Below the pieces are notes generated by a model, which did not search any database, was not told where the DNA came from, and was given only the letters and a program-made list of their open reading frames with translations. From RGIG7300 sp045649645 (lineage in GTDB: Bacteria; Bacillota; Clostridia; Oscillospirales; CAG-272), in the NCBI GenBank assembly GCA_045649645.1, contig JAZRQH010000194.1, positions 1-16,789 on the forward strand: DNA of 16,789 nt, in the 5' to 3' direction. Of this stretch, positions 14,801-16,789 are shown in pieces (within the stretch, counting starts at the first letter, position 1; each line of letters starts with the position of its first letter). Both the position numbers and the translations under genes were made by a program.

Positions 14801-16757
14801 CGTAGGAATGAACGTGTCCCGCCTCATCCTGCCATACCGCATAAAGTGTTACGTCACCGGTAGGTGTGTATGATGAGCCCGCTGCAACAGTTGCTTCGGA
14901 GGCAGCTGCGGAACTTGCCCAGCCAAGGAATATATATCCCGATCTCACGGGTATCTTCTGAGAAATTGTGATTTCTTCGTTTGCGTTGACAGTCACCGAT
15001 ACGGGTGCACCGCTGCCACCGTTGGCATCGTATGTTACGGTACAGGTGTTTACCTGCCATACAGCCTTGAAGGTGTTGTTTTCGGAAACGCTGTAAACGT
15101 CGCTCAGGCTGAGAGTATAGTTATACTTTTCACAGTACCAGCCTGTAAGGGTATAGCCCGCTCTCGTAGCAAGAGGAGCCTCGGCCATAACGTCAGCATA
15201 AACGTCGCCTGTGTTAATGCCGTAGGTAGCCGCACCCACAAGCTCGCCACCATTGGGGTCAAAGGTGATGGTCCAGTCCTTGGCCACTACCTTCTGAGCA
15301 TAGTTAAGAGAAATCCAACCGTTATAACCCTCGTAGGTGGTATAACCCCAGTTGCCGGATATCTGGGTAATTGTTACCTGTGTACCCTTGGGAAGAGATG
15401 TAAGAGCCTCGTAGGAGGTACCGGGACCGTCACGCATAGCAAGCCAGCTTGCTGTGGTCTCGTACAGATCGTTTACTGTCTCTGTCTTACCGCCGGAGAG
15501 GAAGAGCTCTGCCTCAAGGTTACGGCGTGTAACAAGGCCTGCAAGGACCTGACCGCCGGCAGAAGCGTGCTCGCCAAAGGCAGCCTTGATCTCGGCATCG
15601 GTGTACTTATCGATACCGTCGATAAGATAGGTCTTGAGGGTAAAGCTGTTAGCCCAGATGTTACCTAAATTGTATGTAAAGCTTACCAGAGCGTCGTACT
15701 GATTCTGGTTAAGCTCAACGTCGTTGGAAGCCGCAAAGTCGTTTACGTACAGCTCATACTTAACGATAGCGGAACGAAGCAGCGCATCTGCCTGAGATTC
15801 GGTAATACCGTTGGGATATTCGTTCTCGCCGCAGGCAGTACCGTAACCGATTGTCCACTGTTCATAATCCCAGTATGCGTACTGAGAGAAGCCCTCAAGG
15901 GACTTGATAAAGTCGATACCGTCGTTACTGATAGCGTACTTGATATCGTCCTGTGCAAGGAGGTAGGTCATGGACACCCAGCCGGAAACGCCGCCGAAGG
16001 TGGTATAAGCCCACTTGCCGGATATCTGAGAAACAACGATAGCATCGCCGTTCTTGAGCACCTTAACGATGGTACCCGAGGTGGAGGGCTGGCTTCTCAT
16101 ATTAAGAGAAGCGGCTGTTACTATATAAGTACCCAGATCCTGGGATACGGTAGAGCCGGTATAGGGAGGAGTACCGTAACCGATGATATAAGCACTGCTG
16201 AGTGCATAGGACTTGGTCTGACACTTATTACCCGCATTACCCTCGATGGTATAAACCTTTGAGGAGTCTGAGTTATAAACGATACCTACGTGGGTAGAGT
16301 CAGACACCTGATTGGTGTTGGTGCGGAAGTAGATGATATCGCCGCGCTTGGGCTGATAGGTACCGCCAAGACACTTTGACCACTGCCAGTAGCCGTTCTT
16401 CTGGAACCACTGCATACCGATATCACAGCTTGCGTGAGATGTGATGGTAGTCTTAGGAATTCCTGCCTGATTAGCGCACCAGGACACGAACATAGCACAC
16501 CAAGCGCCGGGGTTGATACCGTACCACTTGCCGTACTTGGTGTAGTTACCGCTACCACCGGAGGTTCCGCCCATCTGGGAGCTGGAGTTACCCTCGGTAT
16601 AACCGATCTGCGTTGTGGCAACGGCAATAAGGTCTTCTATCTGATTGCCGGTGTTTGTGTGCGTGTTCTCATACGCTGCGCTGATGCTCAGAGGCAAACA
16701 GGGGAGAACCATCATTACACACAGTAATAAAGCCAAAAGTCTTTTTGTATTCTTCAT
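8844..16757 (-). CDS. Giant secreted multidomain protein: CHAP, GH24 lysozyme, phosphodiester glycosidase and O-acetylesterase
   Basis: A 2637-residue secreted protein. Start ATG 16757 has AAAGGTGA 5 nt upstream; an in-frame GTG (16766) overlaps that site. The signal peptide spans residues 1-27 (SISA then AYEN). Domains in order: CHAP amidase/endopeptidase 36-180 (Cys87, His156, Glu172 or Asn174); SH3b 209-268; GH24 lysozyme 278-422 (Glu288, Asp297, Thr302 in the T4-type pattern, TIGYGT, NQNQYDALVSFTYN); SH3b 434-488; two Listeria-Bacteroides repeats 495-643; Cys/His repeats 647-722; phosphodiester glycosidase (NAGPA/DUF2233) about 745-1143 (AINGDLW, FILDGGGSATL, NQPSDGTSRSVVN); a beta-rich region 1165-1330; Listeria-Bacteroides repeat 1347-1414; SH3b 1440-1498; Listeria-Bacteroides repeat 1504-1583; Cys/His repeats 1588-1709; four unrecognised repeats 1715-2066; Cys/His repeat 2070-2112; sialate O-acetylesterase 2123-2637 (Ser2215, Asp2491, His2503). 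No LPXTG, SLH or dockerin is seen, so retention would rely on SH3b or other binding. It probably remodels or degrades cell wall or a complex glycan; the target is unknown. Confidence 0.88.
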   Translation of the reverse strand: MKNTKRLLALLLCVMMVLPCLPLSISAAYENTHTNTGNQIEDLIAVATTQIGYTEGNSSSQMGGTSGGSGNYTKYGKWYGINPGAWCAMFVSWCANQAGIPKTTITSHASCDIGMQWFQKNGYWQWSKCLGGTYQPKRGDIIYFRTNTNQVSDSTHVGIVYNSDSSKVYTIEGNAGNKCQTKSYALSSAYIIGYGTPPYTGSTVSQDLGTYIVTAASLNMRSQPSTSGTIVKVLKNGDAIVVSQISGKWAYTTFGGVSGWVSMTYLLAQDDIKYAISNDGIDFIKSLEGFSQYAYWDYEQWTIGYGTACGENEYPNGITESQADALLRSAIVKYELYVNDFAASNDVELNQNQYDALVSFTYNLGNIWANSFTLKTYLIDGIDKYTDAEIKAAFGEHASAGGQVLAGLVTRRNLEAELFLSGGKTETVNDLYETTASWLAMRDGPGTSYEALTSLPKGTQVTITQISGNWGYTTYEGYNGWISLNYAQKVVAKDWTITFDPNGGELVGAATYGINTGDVYADVMAEAPLATRAGYTLTGWYCEKYNYTLSLSDVYSVSENNTFKAVWQVNTCTVTYDANGGSGAPVSVTVNANEEITISQKIPVRSGYIFLGWASSAAASEATVAAGSSYTPTGDVTLYAVWQDEAGHVHSYVLTSEDTSCTVGGVATYTCSCGETYTEAIPADGHTFGEWGTTIEPTTECIGRKQRSCECGAVEVEDLPKLSAVTPSAGEKASTINPKLDGETSRTVKTLYPGVTSTNIKTSSSSKYELENINIVEFDLAQTDLYVDVTNERDYANQSKTTLNTVKDFNANNGEGKTAIAAINGDLWMMSSAHSRVQGSGTSYGGYSDAVVTKALTLPRGFNVYDGEIICSAYMQQETPFEGEFWSFGVTKDNIPMIGCPELIIGVTNNTKGVTVNPHGLNRLPANNALVVYTDKGCLNNYALSDAYEVVIDCTTDYTVKHGASITGTVTGIYSSSTSTNPEMKANRIILTARGSALSLLSSFAVGNSVTLNFAVNEKYNRNSEGWQNVENAVGGHMPFVVDGVKQETGSTNNYPTTIVGIKHDGSVCFVVNDGRQSSFSTGFDFDMYWNLADDLDLNTAFILDGGGSATLVELGEAGYAVSNQPSDGTSRSVVNSVILSAGPDRGAQGHFEVEIPSPDIDLANLYFAGSDAFNLIGNQAEMRMNKTANGAQLMTWDILNGPSVSISYGLPNTSSKNPNSFLADKTYPSINASSYPYMVLDFAVASASTSPIQFQSIYATSGSTYVINGNNFIGFNNANNNAGFGKYIINPGANAYYKNQLNTFRYGFLFPANGVTTVAGDYVMLRSIRLAKTAAEANAMAIGQPSVLTLNFNANGGELVTTSKTVIQGQKMGYLPTPTRDGYVFDGWYTSATGGINVTSSTPAAAKTLYAHWSAEAAPEDPGIDAPDLDYDGPLSSVVNYKTTASWLTMRDSASSDGAALGSLPEGTAVTTSAFDGKWGKVNYNGQSGWISLNFAEPTCGQTIWTLGFDAGEGTLVGTNLYGINTGDYYADAVSALPSAVRSGYDFAGWYNAEYGITLTDPIDTSLRYELTEDLVFTAKWTKSADVHTHSYTSSVTKAATCTAEGVRSFSCSCGEAYTETIPALGHSFNLYVSNSDATCGKDGTKTAKCDNGCGKTDTIAEVGSASGNHSFGDWVETKAPTYTSEGTETRTCTVCGATETQAIPKLENDTTVPTVLGVNNYTVTISNITNIKEIRYAIGHYTKGQEVREAEKNQTLSASLVAQYTTDGIMTYETPWVGEHTFWVRLNDGSAYFLYADVTEINPYVESDGLRLTVKDFGENYKDMWIAEGTWNSYSEIKNNATVKYQAAATKLSKCFASHDFTYTTANPGEHTVLIRYNDGTQDVIHTTLTVDVPTFDVNGLQVTVGNIPGVKIIRSAYGTYNSIAEIKQAPLLRCFNNKTAIKDAESYKIQYRDNGVVTIIVEYATGYKHVEHVNIEKKAPTFVQNGNKVVIGDLDGLVIVRYAPGKYTTANAIKNAEGSKYLKPADIMDGKLTLELDTAGSWSFMVQYDDESFNFYHIAVAEADISKPCTHVWGSWEVTTPATEEKEGVETRACTLCGETETKAIPKLEVVVTPTATNVRASYAFSDNMILQRDEALSVWGFADANSGDVVVTFGGKSASARVAADGSWKATFKDTFSYTTEGQPLTITGANNTQTFNNVLVGDVYYVVGQSNAFYSMGELILDLRLLGKESELVVDYDDRRDIRFFRVSNTDYMHLTGDFAQGTALEFNDVFNGEYWKKPTDIANQILTYANFTPTTYAYNRDAISMEVFSALGYMFAYNLSNKTDVPVGVIEIDASGHPLISFAPNELAEKWGHDTLGADGRYYYDLGIVNNPNLRSRYVYNQQIHPLRNFSCAGIVWYQGESDMSNTREMFGADYDNHFAKQFSELMTYFRQNFGNDDFDVYMFEYPACYYNNGNNAFMDFGAVRTEVGTIPQLLSDCHLVSSSDLFWDQTWWNNIHPPIKHLNAYRLADIVCADKYGVGKLEDVSGPVLKDVVYNGTVATLTFNNAGAGLKTADGTGNLIGLEVLVNLNGELTWAPVNGQFISGKDTVTLDVGYEILAVRYGRIIDSTHPFSRNLCNDYGMPAVAFVDYK

Positions 16758-16762
16758 GATCT

Positions 16763-16770
16763 TCACCTTT
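16763..16770 (-). promoter_or_regulatory. Ribosome binding site that fixes the giant gene's start
   Basis: AAAGGTGA on the minus strand, 5 nt before ATG 16757. The in-frame GTG at 16764-16766 lies inside it. Only 19 more bases are visible upstream, so no promoter can be assigned. Confidence 0.78.
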
Positions 16771-16789
16771 CATGATCGATTTTGTCATA

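Noticed and set aside
8844..16757. The giant gene as a prophage endolysin, because it has CHAP and GH24 domains.
   Set aside because: It has a Sec signal peptide, non-lytic adhesion-type repeats, NAGPA and esterase domains, and no phage genes nearby; endolysins are far shorter.
1..16789. CRISPR array, IS element or transposase.
   Set aside because: No regularly spaced repeat-spacer pattern and no transposase or integrase-like frame on either strand.

Overview
The window looks like chromosomal DNA from a Gram-positive gut-type member of the Clostridia, probably near the Oscillospiraceae/Ruminococcaceae; this is inferred and not tested by any search. The reasons are strong GGAGG-type ribosome binding sites, near-consensus sigma-A promoters, a long-form hibernation factor, an MnmM/YtqB-type tRNA methyltransferase, and a giant secreted protein built from SH3b, Listeria-Bacteroides and Cys/His repeats. 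I see no phage structural genes, transposase, integrase, rRNA or CRISPR.

Layout. Bases 1-770 hold three plus-strand tRNA genes, Thr(CGT), Arg(TCT) and His(GTG). The first two have perfect TTGACA-17-TATAAT promoters. The 3' end of tRNA-His and its terminator are repeated exactly (72 bp) 192 bp downstream, around a 120-bp structured filler that resembles a small integration scar. Bases 772-2238 (-) encode a cytoplasmic sialate O-acetylesterase-like SGNH hydrolase. Next come hpf (2377-2901, -) and asd (3075-4151, -). A divergent, heptamer-rich promoter region separates asd from a two-gene operon, tcdA-mnmM (4309-5555, +), whose products both modify the tRNA anticodon loop. A membrane-anchored DMP19/DUF4375 protein follows (5585-6343, -).

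The last 10 kb are extracellular. A 712-residue lipoprotein with a glycosidase-like beta-propeller (6517-8655, -) lies downstream of a 2637-residue secreted protein (8844-16757, -). The giant protein combines a CHAP amidase/endopeptidase-like domain, a GH24 lysozyme-like domain, a phosphodiester glycosidase (NAGPA) domain and a C-terminal sialate O-acetylesterase domain. These are separated by three SH3b domains, four Listeria-Bacteroides repeats, six Cys/His repeats and four tandem repeats I do not recognise. Its C-terminal domain is a full-length paralogue of the standalone esterase at 772-2238.

How the genes work together. The housekeeping part (tRNAs, tRNA modification, ribosome hibernation, aspartate-family amino acid and cell-wall precursor synthesis) is conventional. 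The extracellular part suggests processing of a cell wall or complex glycan: cutting peptidoglycan peptide and glycan bonds, removing phosphodiester-linked sugars and removing O-acetyl groups within one polypeptide, with a surface lipoprotein that may bind or trim the sugars. The esterase paralogue without a signal peptide could act on imported products. That functional link is inference. Nearly every transcription unit has its own promoter and hairpin terminator, so the only clear operon is tcdA-mnmM.
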